DNA from: Candidatus Eiseniibacteriota bacterium
Lineage (GTDB): Bacteria; JAFGKV01
NCBI GenBank assembly: GCA_025453925.1
Contig: JALOPK010000229.1
Location: 1 to 5,634 of the forward strand
Direction of reading: 5' to 3'
DNA: 5,634 nt
The notes beneath the pieces were generated by a model. It was not told the DNA's origin. It searched no databases and was given only the letters and a program-made list of their open reading frames with translations. Of this stretch, positions 1 to 5,634 are shown in pieces. Positions within the stretch are counted from its first letter, which is position 1, and each line of letters opens with the position of its first letter. A program made the translations under genes and the position numbers.

Positions 1-664
1 GGCTGGGCACGCCCGGCTCGCGCTCCCTGGATACCCGCTCCTCCAGCATCGCGCGAATCCGCGACACGACGAGATCGATGGCGACGCGGTTGTGGGCGCC
101 CTCGGGAATGATGACGTCAGCATACCGCTTCGAGGGCTCCACGAAGTCCAGGTGCATCGGCTTCACCGTGCCCAGGTACTGCTCGATCACGGACGAGATG
201 CTCCGGCCACGGTCTTCGATGTCGCGGCGGAGGCGGCGGATGAACCGCTCATCGCCGTCGGTGTCGATGAAGAGCTTGATGTCCATGAGATCCCGCAATG
301 CCTTGTGCTCGAGAACCAAGATGCCTTCCACGAGGAGAATACCCGCGGGCCTGATGGTGACCCCCGACGGCAGGCGGGAGTGGGTCTTGTAGTCGTATTC
401 GGGGCGCTCCACACAGTCACCGGCGCGGAGCCTGATCAATTGGTCGATGAGCAGGTCCGTGTCGAAGGCCTTCGGATGATCGTAGTTGATGGCGCGGCGC
501 TGCGCCTCCGTGAGGCTGCTGTGGTCGTGGTAGTATGAATCGTGGCTCAGGATCACGGCAGTGCCGCTGGGGAAGCAGCTCGCGATGATCCGGGCAACCG
601 TCGTCTTCCCCGAACCGGTGCCGCCGGCGATCCCGATGACGACCTGGTGCGAAGCGCCCATCAT
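1..664 (-). CDS. udk: Uridine kinase, C-terminal end cut by the window edge
   Basis: Phosphorylates uridine (and usually cytidine) to the monophosphate with ATP or GTP, a cytoplasmic pyrimidine-salvage step. 221 residues are visible without a stop. E. coli Udk has 213, so only a short tail is missing. The P-loop GGTGSGKT is at residues 14-21 (Lys20). The DSYYHD segment at 42-47 carries the probable catalytic Asp42. YDHP is at 61-64, and RPEYDYKTHSR at 87-97 matches the nucleoside-binding Tyr/His loop. VEGIL is at 112-116, RRDIEDRGRS at 146-155 is the lid, and EPSKRYADVIIP follows at 176-187. All are typical of the family. The ATG at 664 overlaps the glmS stop as ATGA. A second in-frame ATG at 661 sits 4 bases behind a weak GGTGG and could be the true start. 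Either way translation is probably coupled to glmS. Family assignment is very secure; the exact start and the 3' end are not. Confidence 0.95.
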   Translation of the reverse strand, partial: MMGASHQVVIGIAGGTGSGKTTVARIIASCFPSGTAVILSHDSYYHDHSSLTEAQRRAINYDHPKAFDTDLLIDQLIRLRAGDCVERPEYDYKTHSRLPSGVTIRPAGILLVEGILVLEHKALRDLMDIKLFIDTDGDERFIRRLRRDIEDRGRSISSVIEQYLGTVKPMHLDFVEPSKRYADVIIPEGAHNRVAIDLVVSRIRAMLEERVSREREPGVPS

Positions 665-2484
665 TCCACCGTGACGCTTTTCGCCAGGTTCTTCGGCTGG
701 TCCACCGGGCACCCGCGGTGGACGGCGACGTGGTAGGCGAGCAGTTGCAGCGGGACCACCGACAGCAGGGGCGTCAGGATTTCCAGGGTCTGGGGGATGT
801 AGATCACGTGATTCGCCTTGCTGGCGATTTCAGTGTCCCCTTCGGTCGCCACGGCGATCACCTGGCCACGCCTGGTCCGGATCTCTTCGATGTTGCTGAC
901 CACCTTGTCGTACACCGAATCCTGGGGTGCCACGACCACCACGGGCATATCCTTGTCGATGAGCGCGATCGGGCCGTGCTTCATCTCCGCGGCAGGATAC
1001 CCCTCCGCGTGGATATAGCTGATCTCCTTAAGCTTGAGCGCGCCTTCCAGCGCCACGGGGAAGCTGTATCCCCTCCCCAGATACAACGCATTTCGGCCGT
1101 TCACGAAGCGCGCCGCAAGCTCGGCGATCTCTGCTTCCCTGGCCAGGATCTGGCGCATCTGATCGGGCAAAGCCTGAAGCGCGCGGACCATGATCCGCCC
1201 TTCTGCGTTGGAGGTGTGCCGCTGTCGGCCGAAGTGGAGCGCGATCATGAACAGCACGGCCAGCGTCCCGGTGAAGGCCTTGGTGGACGCCACGCCGATC
1301 TCCGGGCCGGAACGGAGGTAGACACCGCCATCCGTGAGCCTCGCGATGGTCGAGCCCACCACGTTGACGATCCCCAGTACCCGCGCTCCCCTTCGCTGGG
1401 CTTCGCGGACGGCCGCGATGGTATCCGCCGTCTCCCCCGACTGGCTGATCGCGATCACCAGGTCTCCGCGGCCGACCACGGGATTCCGGTAGCGAAACTC
1501 GGATGCGTACTCGACTTCCACCGGCACCCGCGCGGTCTCCTCCAGCATGTACTCCCCGATGAGGCCCGCATGCCATGACGTGCCGCAGCTGATGATGATG
1601 ACGCGCTGCACGTCAAGCAGCTCCTTGGGCGTCATGTTCAGGCCGCCCAGATGCGAGTCGCCTTCCGACTCGACGAGACGCCCGCTGATCGTACGCGCCA
1701 GAGCCTGGGGTTGTTCGTGGATCTCCTTGAGCATGAAGTGCGGGAAATCGCCTCTGTCGATTTCGCCCGGTTCCCAGCCCACCGCGTGCACCCGGGCGCT
1801 GAGATCCGCCTTTCCCACGACGCCCTGTACGCCCTCGGGCGTGATGGCGACAACCTCGCCGTCGTCGAGGTAGATCACCCGCTGAGTGTGTGGAGCAATG
1901 GCGGGGACATCGCTTCCCACGAAGTTCTCCCCATTGCCTACCCCCACGATCAGCGGGCTGCCGTTCCGGGCGGCCACCAGCAGATCGGGGTGACGGGCGG
2001 AGACGACGCAGATTCCGTAGGCCCCGATGACCTTGGTGGCCGCAGCGGCGACTGCGGCGAAGAGATCGCCGTCGGAGTACTCCTCGATGAGATGGCACAG
2101 CACTTCCGTGTCGGTGTCGGAGCGAAACCGGTGGCCGCGAGCAAGGAGTTCACGGCGAAGCTGCTCGCAGTTCTCGATGATGCCGTTGTGTACGACTGCG
2201 ATGGTCCCGGAGCAGTCGGTGTGGGGGTGGGCGTTGATGGTGGTGGGTTCCCCGTGGGTTGCCCACCGGGTGTGCCCGATCCCCGTCGTCCCCCGGAGAT
2301 CGACTCCCGCCAGCATCTCCTGCAACCTGCTCAGATTGCCGACCTCCTTGTACACTTCGAGCGCGCCACCGGTGACGACGGCGATGCCGGCAGAGTCGTA
2401 GCCCCGGTACTCGAGACGGTGCAGCCCCGCCAGAAGGAACGGGAGCGCCGGTCTTGTGCCCACATATCCTACAATCCCGCACAT
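661..2484 (-). CDS. glmS: Glutamine-fructose-6-phosphate aminotransferase (isomerizing)
   Basis: Converts fructose-6-phosphate and glutamine to glucosamine-6-phosphate and glutamate, the committed step of amino-sugar synthesis in the cytoplasm. Length is 607 residues against 609 in E. coli. It opens MCGIVGYVG, giving the N-terminal nucleophile Cys2 once Met is removed. The glutaminase domain (about 1-240) shows HTRWATHGEP at 71-80, HNGIIEN at 99-105 and SDTDTEV at 122-128. Two SIS sugar-isomerase domains follow: SCGTSWHAG at 299-307, SQSGETADT at 347-355 and SGPEIGVASTKAFT at 392-405, then LGRGYSFPVALEGALKLKE at 469-487 and MKHGP at 501-505. By alignment of the end with E. coli, Lys484/Glu487/His503/Lys602 match the isomerase residues. 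It ends in the canonical NLAKSVTVE. The start lies 3 bases after the glmM stop with a GAGGG ribosome site, and there is no room for a glmS ribozyme. No key residue is missing. Confidence 0.98.
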   Translation of the reverse strand: MCGIVGYVGTRPALPFLLAGLHRLEYRGYDSAGIAVVTGGALEVYKEVGNLSRLQEMLAGVDLRGTTGIGHTRWATHGEPTTINAHPHTDCSGTIAVVHNGIIENCEQLRRELLARGHRFRSDTDTEVLCHLIEEYSDGDLFAAVAAAATKVIGAYGICVVSARHPDLLVAARNGSPLIVGVGNGENFVGSDVPAIAPHTQRVIYLDDGEVVAITPEGVQGVVGKADLSARVHAVGWEPGEIDRGDFPHFMLKEIHEQPQALARTISGRLVESEGDSHLGGLNMTPKELLDVQRVIIISCGTSWHAGLIGEYMLEETARVPVEVEYASEFRYRNPVVGRGDLVIAISQSGETADTIAAVREAQRRGARVLGIVNVVGSTIARLTDGGVYLRSGPEIGVASTKAFTGTLAVLFMIALHFGRQRHTSNAEGRIMVRALQALPDQMRQILAREAEIAELAARFVNGRNALYLGRGYSFPVALEGALKLKEISYIHAEGYPAAEMKHGPIALIDKDMPVVVVAPQDSVYDKVVSNIEEIRTRRGQVIAVATEGDTEIASKANHVIYIPQTLEILTPLLSVVPLQLLAYHVAVHRGCPVDQPKNLAKSVTVE

Positions 2485-2487
2485 AGG

Positions 2488-3840
2488 TCATCCCTCTTCA
2501 TCGGTGAGTAGACGCTCCGCGGCTCCGATCATCGCGGCAACCTCGGCGCGATCGGGGCTCTCGGCGATGATGCGCGCCACCGGTTCGGTGTTTGAGCGGC
2601 GCACATGCAGCCACCGGTTCGGCCAAATGAGCTTGAAACCATCACGCGTGTCCAGGGTGAAGCCGTCGAAGGAGGACTCCAGCGAGCGCGAGAAGCGCTC
2701 CAAGGCGTCCGGACCGATCGCCACCTTCCGCTTGGCCATAGCGTACTTCGGGATATCCTCCCACAACCGCGACAGGGTCTGGCCCGTCAGGGCCATGTGA
2801 CTCAGCAGGATCGCGAGCCCCGCAGCCGCGTCACGACCGTGGTGGATACTGGGGATGATGATGCCTCCATTGCCTTCGCCGCCCAGACTTGATCCCACTG
2901 CCTTCATCGCAGCCACAACGTGGGCCTCGCCCACGGGCGTCCTGATGACGGGTACTCCCCGCCTCCCCGCGACATCATCTATCATGCGGCTGGTGGATAG
3001 GTTGGTCACGACCGGACCATCGCCCGGCCGCAGCATCGCCGCGGCGATGATGGCCAGGGTCGCCTCCTCCGGCAGGAGCCCTTCGCGGGTGCAGAGGGTC
3101 AGCCGATCCCCGTCGGGGTCGATGGCGGCGCCCACATCGGCCCCCGACTCCGCCACCACCGACGCCAACTCGCCGAGATGCTCCGGGATGGGTTCCGGCG
3201 TGTGTTTGAACAGGCCGGTCGGGTCCTCCCCGAGAACGGTGAGCCGCATATCCAGCATGCGTGCCAGCATGCGGATAAGGGGACCGGCAGCGCCATGGTT
3301 GCTGTCTACCACGACCCGAAGACCGCACCGCCTGATCGCGACGGCGTCGATCAACGGCGAGCGACCGATCAGCTCCGCGTGGAGAAGACCGATATCCGGC
3401 GAGGCAGCCGGCGCGGGCCATCCATCCCACGCCCTGCGGGGAAACTCGCCCGCCGCCCGCGTGTACACGGCCCGCGCCTGCTCGGCGGTGATGAACGCCC
3501 CATCGCTCTCGATGAACTTCAGCCCGTTCCACGGCGCGGGGTTGTGGCTGGCCGTGATCATGATGCCCCCCGACAATCCAAGGCGTTCCACCCCGACCTG
3601 GGCCCCGGGGGTGGTGCAGATTGCCGCCATCACGGGCCGGCAGCCCACCGATGCAAGGCCCGCACAGACGCTTTGAGCGAGCGCGGCGCCGGACGGCCGC
3701 GAATCGCGGGCGACCAGAACCGAGCCCTCCCGAGCGTACCCGAACGCGGCGGCGAGACGACTCGCCACCTCGGCGGTCAGCGCGGCGCCGACCAGGCCCC
3801 GCGCGCCGCTGACCCCCATGATCATACCGGAAAGATCCAT
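2488..3840 (-). CDS. glmM: Phosphoglucosamine mutase
   Basis: Interconverts glucosamine-6-phosphate and glucosamine-1-phosphate, the step after GlmS on the way to UDP-GlcNAc. The 450-residue length is close to the usual 445. It belongs to the alpha-D-phosphohexomutase superfamily, and all four active-site loops are present: phosphoserine loop TASHNP at 96-101 (Ser98), metal loop DPDGDR at 241-246, sugar loop GGEGNGG at 320-326, and phosphate-binding RRSNTEPVARII at 414-425. The N-terminal GVSGARGLVG at 9-18 is also typical. The sugar and phosphate loops differ from E. coli-type GlmM (GEQSGH and RPSGTEP as remembered) and look like the archaeal/Bacteroidetes-like GlmM branch. Phosphomannomutase or a dual-specificity mutase is the main alternative, but adjacency to glmS strongly favours GlmM. 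A modest AGGG at 3850-3853 lies 9 bases before the ATG. Confidence 0.92.
   Translation of the reverse strand: MDLSGMIMGVSGARGLVGAALTAEVASRLAAAFGYAREGSVLVARDSRPSGAALAQSVCAGLASVGCRPVMAAICTTPGAQVGVERLGLSGGIMITASHNPAPWNGLKFIESDGAFITAEQARAVYTRAAGEFPRRAWDGWPAPAASPDIGLLHAELIGRSPLIDAVAIRRCGLRVVVDSNHGAAGPLIRMLARMLDMRLTVLGEDPTGLFKHTPEPIPEHLGELASVVAESGADVGAAIDPDGDRLTLCTREGLLPEEATLAIIAAAMLRPGDGPVVTNLSTSRMIDDVAGRRGVPVIRTPVGEAHVVAAMKAVGSSLGGEGNGGIIIPSIHHGRDAAAGLAILLSHMALTGQTLSRLWEDIPKYAMAKRKVAIGPDALERFSRSLESSFDGFTLDTRDGFKLIWPNRWLHVRRSNTEPVARIIAESPDRAEVAAMIGAAERLLTDEEG
2492..2496 (-). promoter_or_regulatory. Ribosome binding site of glmS
   Basis: GAGGG on the minus strand lies 7 bases before the glmS ATG (2484) and inside the last codons of glmM. 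It fixes the start at the MCGIVG methionine, which is also required to expose the catalytic cysteine. Confidence 0.65.
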
Positions 3841-3965
3841 ACGTCTCGACCCTGTTCTACAGTGAGGGCCTCATGTGGCAGAACCGGATGACCCGCTGCC
3901 CCTCAAGAGCACCACCCCGGTGTCGTACGCCCGGCAGGCGACTTCGACGGCAGCGCGGACCGGCT
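3841..3965 (-). promoter_or_regulatory. add-glmM intergenic leader with two small hairpins
   Basis: This is the 125-base gap between the add stop and the glmM start. On the minus strand, bases 3900-3877 fold as GGCAG-CGG, loop GTCAT, CCG-GTT-CTGCC: an 8-bp stem with a 3-base bulge. Nearer the gene, CTGT-AGA-ACAG (about 3861-3851) is a tight 4-bp hairpin whose 3' arm includes the start of the AGGG that probably serves as the glmM ribosome site. Neither stem has a following T-run, so neither is a standard terminator, and add-glmM read-through is plausible. No clear -35/-10 pair was found. A regulatory role is inference only. Confidence 0.3.
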
Positions 3966-5072
3966 CTAGTACCCCGGCCCCAGCGGGCTCATCCGCCCCT
4001 CGAGGGAGGTCCTCCGGAGCCGTGCATAGCCGGGTTTGATTACTTCATAGATGATGCGAAGACGTTCCTCATGGTGGATGAACGAGCTCTTCATGGCATT
4101 GATCGTAAGTTTCTCGATGTCGTTGAAGCCGATTCCATACAGCCGGTGCGCCAGCTCGAATTCATCGGTGAGCGTCGTGCCGCTCATGAGCCGGTTGTCC
4201 GTATTCAGCGTCGTGCGAAAGCCATACCGGTAAAACAGGCCGAACGGATGACTCGGTGTGTCGCGAACGGCGCCGGTGTGGAGGTTGCTCGATATGCAGA
4301 TCTCCAGCGGAATGCGCTTGTCGAGCACGTACTGGGCCAATCTGCCCATGTGGGTCACGCGGCCGTTCTCGAGGGTCATGTCCTCGATCAGTCGCACGCC
4401 GTGCCCGATGCGGTGGGCGCCGCAGATCTGGATTGCCTGCCAGATCGATTCCTTGCCGAACCCCTCCCCGGCATGGATGGTGATGTTGAAGTTCTCCTGC
4501 TGGATGAGCTGGAATGCCTCCACGTGCCGCTTGGCGGGATATCCGCCCTCCTCCCCGGCGAGATCGAAGCCGACCACACCCTGATCACGAAATGCCACCG
4601 CAAGCTCCGCGATGCGGCGGGAGTCCTTCATGTGGCGCATCGAACAGATGATGAGTCCATAGTCGACGCCGAAGTCCCGCTTGCCGGCATCCAGGCCGGC
4701 CAGCACCGCGCGGACCACGTCCTCCAGGCTGAGGCCGCCGCCGAGGTGGAACACCGGGGCGAATCGGGTCTCCACATAGACGACATTGTCTTGCCGCATG
4801 TCCTCGAGCATCTCGTAGGCAACCCTGGACAGGTTCTCTTTGGTCTGCATGAGCGCACAGGTATGGGCAAAACCCTCCAGGTAGACGGGCAGGCTTTTCT
4901 GGTTGGCGCCGCGGTGGAACCACCCGGCCAACTCAGCGGGATCATCCGTCGGAAGCGCGTAGCCCACGTCCTTGGCGAGTTCGACGATGGTGGAGGGCCT
5001 CAGGCCACCGTCGAGATGGTCGTGGAGAAGCACCTTCGGGAAATCGCGGAACGGAAGAGACTCGGTAGCCAA
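3966..5072 (-). CDS. add: Adenosine deaminase
   Basis: Deaminates adenosine and deoxyadenosine to inosine and deoxyinosine, a zinc-dependent purine-salvage reaction in the cytoplasm. From the proposed TTG start at 5072 the protein has 368 residues, near the family norm. Metal and catalytic motifs of the amidohydrolase fold are all present: LLHDHLDG at 15-22 (His17, His19), VETRFAP at 100-106, DLAGEEGGYP at 170-179, IHAGEG at 199-204 (zinc His200, catalytic Glu203), HRIGHGVRL at 220-228 (His224), ISSN at 260-263, and LNTDN at 289-293 (zinc Asp292). LNTDNRLMSGT resembles actinobacterial Add, where Asn replaces the second Asp of the mammalian NTDD. The frame stays open to a TTG at 5147, but those 25 extra residues look unlike the family. 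Adenine or aminofutalosine deaminase activity cannot be fully excluded. Gene context (udk nearby) fits nucleoside salvage. Confidence 0.93.
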   Translation of the reverse strand: MATESLPFRDFPKVLLHDHLDGGLRPSTIVELAKDVGYALPTDDPAELAGWFHRGANQKSLPVYLEGFAHTCALMQTKENLSRVAYEMLEDMRQDNVVYVETRFAPVFHLGGGLSLEDVVRAVLAGLDAGKRDFGVDYGLIICSMRHMKDSRRIAELAVAFRDQGVVGFDLAGEEGGYPAKRHVEAFQLIQQENFNITIHAGEGFGKESIWQAIQICGAHRIGHGVRLIEDMTLENGRVTHMGRLAQYVLDKRIPLEICISSNLHTGAVRDTPSHPFGLFYRYGFRTTLNTDNRLMSGTTLTDEFELAHRLYGIGFNDIEKLTINAMKSSFIHHEERLRIIYEVIKPGYARLRRTSLEGRMSPLGPGY

Positions 5073-5081
5073 AGGACCTCC
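5070..5081 (-). promoter_or_regulatory. Shine-Dalgarno and TTG start codon of add
   Basis: On the minus strand GGAGGT (5081-5076) is a six-base match to the anti-Shine-Dalgarno, followed by CCT and then TTG (5072-5070) in the add frame. The spacing is short but usable. Starting here puts the HxH zinc motif at residues 17-19, as expected for adenosine deaminases, which normally begin about 10-15 residues before it. There is no in-frame ATG or GTG between 5147 and 5070. Confidence 0.7.
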
Positions 5082-5119
5082 GAAACTGAACAGAGTACGC
5101 TCACCTAGATTGAACCGTG

Positions 5120-5160
5120 AAAAAACGCGACGGACCCGCCCTGTCAACCGCTACCGCGCG
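5120..5160 (-). terminator. Possible intrinsic terminator after the AP endonuclease gene
   Basis: On the minus strand CGCGCGG (5160-5154) can pair with CCGTCGCG (5133-5126) with one bulged T, directly followed by TTTTTT (5125-5120). The loop is long (20 bases), which weakens the call, although a smaller GAC-A-GG/CC-GTC stem can form inside. It is the only hairpin-plus-T-run seen between the two genes and lies about 165 bases after the upstream stop. Confidence 0.35.
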
Positions 5161-5229
5161 CCGGAGAGACGCCGAATTCGATCTCGACCCATCTCGCGGC
5201 GGGGGGAGTTCACCGTCGACGGCCAGAAA

Positions 5230-5277
5230 CCCTCCTCCCCTTCTTCCACTCTTCCATCCTTCCATTCCCTCCACTTT
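5230..5277. repeat. Degenerate 8-base tandem repeat, polypyrimidine/polypurine tract
   Basis: In these 48 bases the plus strand is all pyrimidine except for four A residues at 5248, 5256, 5264 and 5273, that is, every 8, 8 and 9 bases. The units are TTCTTCCA, CTCTTCCA, TCCTTCCA and TTCCCTCCA, preceded by a pure C/T run. The transcript of the minus strand would be a run of GGAAG/GGAGG words. This is seen directly; its role is unknown. Possible explanations are a dispersed intergenic repeat family or simple slippage-generated sequence. Confidence 0.7.
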
Positions 5278-5325
5278 GGGTTTGCGATGTCGACTTGGCG
5301 CACAGCACGCCGACTACCCCACTCC

Positions 5326-5634
5326 TCAGGTGAGGGTCTCGTCGCTGAGGTCAATTCCCACCGGGCAATGGTCGGACCCCATCACATCGGATTGGATGAA
5401 TGCGCGGGCAACGGCGGGGACAAGGTCATCGCTGACGAAGAAATAGTCCAGACGCCATCCCACGTTCCTTTGCCGGGCGTAGGTCTTGTAGTCCCACCAA
5501 GTGTACTGTCCCGGCTCATGGTTGAAGATCCGCAAGGTGTCCGTGTAGCCGTGGGCAATGAACCGGTCCATCCACGCGCGTTCTTCCGGGAGAAAACCAG
5601 TGTTCGTGACGTTCTCCGCCGGCCTCGCCAGGTC
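5326..5634 (-). CDS. xth: Exodeoxyribonuclease III / AP endonuclease, C-terminal part only
   Basis: Acts in base-excision repair by cutting DNA 5' of abasic sites, with 3'-exonuclease and 3'-phosphatase activity usual in the family. The last 102 residues are present; the rest lies beyond the window's right edge. In the visible part, [19 protein letters not shown] (1-19), [22 protein letters not shown] (44-65) and [11 protein letters not shown] (86-96) match the endonuclease/exonuclease/phosphatase fold. Asp63 and the Asp88-His89 pair are the C-terminal catalytic residues. The NVGWRLDYF and GSDHCP wording is closer to the ExoA/human APE1 type than to E. coli Xth. The metal-binding Glu and other N-terminal catalytic residues cannot be checked here. 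It reads in the same direction as add but is separated by 253 bases and a possible terminator, so it is probably a separate transcription unit. Confidence 0.93.
   Translation of the reverse strand, partial: DLARPAENVTNTGFLPEERAWMDRFIAHGYTDTLRIFNHEPGQYTWWDYKTYARQRNVGWRLDYFFVSDDLVPAVARAFIQSDVMGSDHCPVGIDLSDETLT

Larger units (their letters stand above)
5073..5325 (-). other. Intergenic region between the AP endonuclease gene and add
   Basis: This 253-base gap has no gene I can support. It holds, in transcription order, a small GC hairpin (GGCG/CGCC arms at 5311-5297) without a T-run, an 8-base-period purine tract (about 5277-5230), a possible intrinsic terminator (5160-5120) and the add leader with its ribosome site. 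A 67-residue frame at 5354-5151 overlaps the end of the upstream gene and encodes low-complexity sequence; I take it as chance. Confidence 0.6.

Noticed and set aside
2485-2560. A glmS ribozyme-riboswitch before glmS
   Set aside because: The sequence before glmS is glmM coding sequence with a 3-base gap; there is no space for the ribozyme fold and none of its features is seen.
3871-3976. A minus-strand frame just after the add stop reading EPVRAAVEVACRAYDTG, with G/C-ending codons, stopping at TGA 3873-3871
   Set aside because: It looks coding-like, but it is short, has no ATG or ribosome site, and is out of frame with add. I cannot tell a decayed gene end from chance in GC-rich sequence.
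3873-5108. A 411-codon open frame on the plus strand, antisense to nearly all of add
   Set aside because: It mirrors a clear adenosine deaminase, has no recognisable motif, and long antisense frames are expected in high-GC coding DNA. The 286-codon plus-strand frames at 718-1578 and 1651-2511, and the 273-codon one at 2855-3676, are rejected for the same reason.
5297-5311. Small GGCG/CGCC hairpin soon after the AP endonuclease stop as a terminator
   Set aside because: Only four base pairs, with no T-run on either strand.
5151-5354. 67-residue minus-strand frame overlapping the end of the AP endonuclease gene
   Set aside because: The product is low complexity because it runs through the purine-rich repeat; it has no motif and overlaps a secure gene in another frame.

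Overview
The window looks like an ordinary housekeeping stretch of a high-GC bacterial chromosome (roughly 60-65% G+C by eye). All five genes lie on the minus strand, so the direction of transcription is right to left in the given coordinates. The phylum cannot be fixed from the sequence. The G/C-ending codons, an AP endonuclease of the ExoA/APE1 type, an actinobacterial-looking adenosine deaminase and a phosphoglucosamine mutase with the signature residues of the archaeal-like branch would suit a soil or sediment lineage such as Gemmatimonadota. That is a low-confidence guess.

In transcription order the window holds: the last 102 codons of an exonuclease III-family AP endonuclease (5634-5326); a 253-base gap (5325-5073) with an 8-base-period pyrimidine/purine tract and a possible intrinsic terminator; adenosine deaminase (add, 5072-3966, starting at a TTG behind a perfect Shine-Dalgarno); a 125-base gap (3965-3841) with two small hairpins; phosphoglucosamine mutase (glmM, 3840-2488); glutamine-fructose-6-phosphate aminotransferase (glmS, 2484-661); and uridine kinase (udk, 664 to beyond base 1).

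glmM, glmS and udk are packed with a 3-base gap and a 4-base ATGA overlap, so they almost certainly form one operon. GlmS makes glucosamine-6-phosphate and GlmM turns it into glucosamine-1-phosphate. Uridine kinase feeds the UMP-to-UTP route, and UTP is the co-substrate for the next step to UDP-GlcNAc, the precursor of peptidoglycan and lipopolysaccharide. GlmU, which would do that last step, is not in the window. Adenosine deaminase just upstream is a second nucleoside-salvage enzyme and may be co-transcribed, since no convincing terminator separates it from glmM.

I found no mobile element, CRISPR array, RNA gene, defence system or unknown conserved gene here, and no evidence of a new biological system. 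The points worth a second look are modest: the add start site and possible terminator, the degenerate tandem repeat upstream of add, the GlmM active-site signatures, the pairing of glmS with udk, and the glmM leader hairpins.
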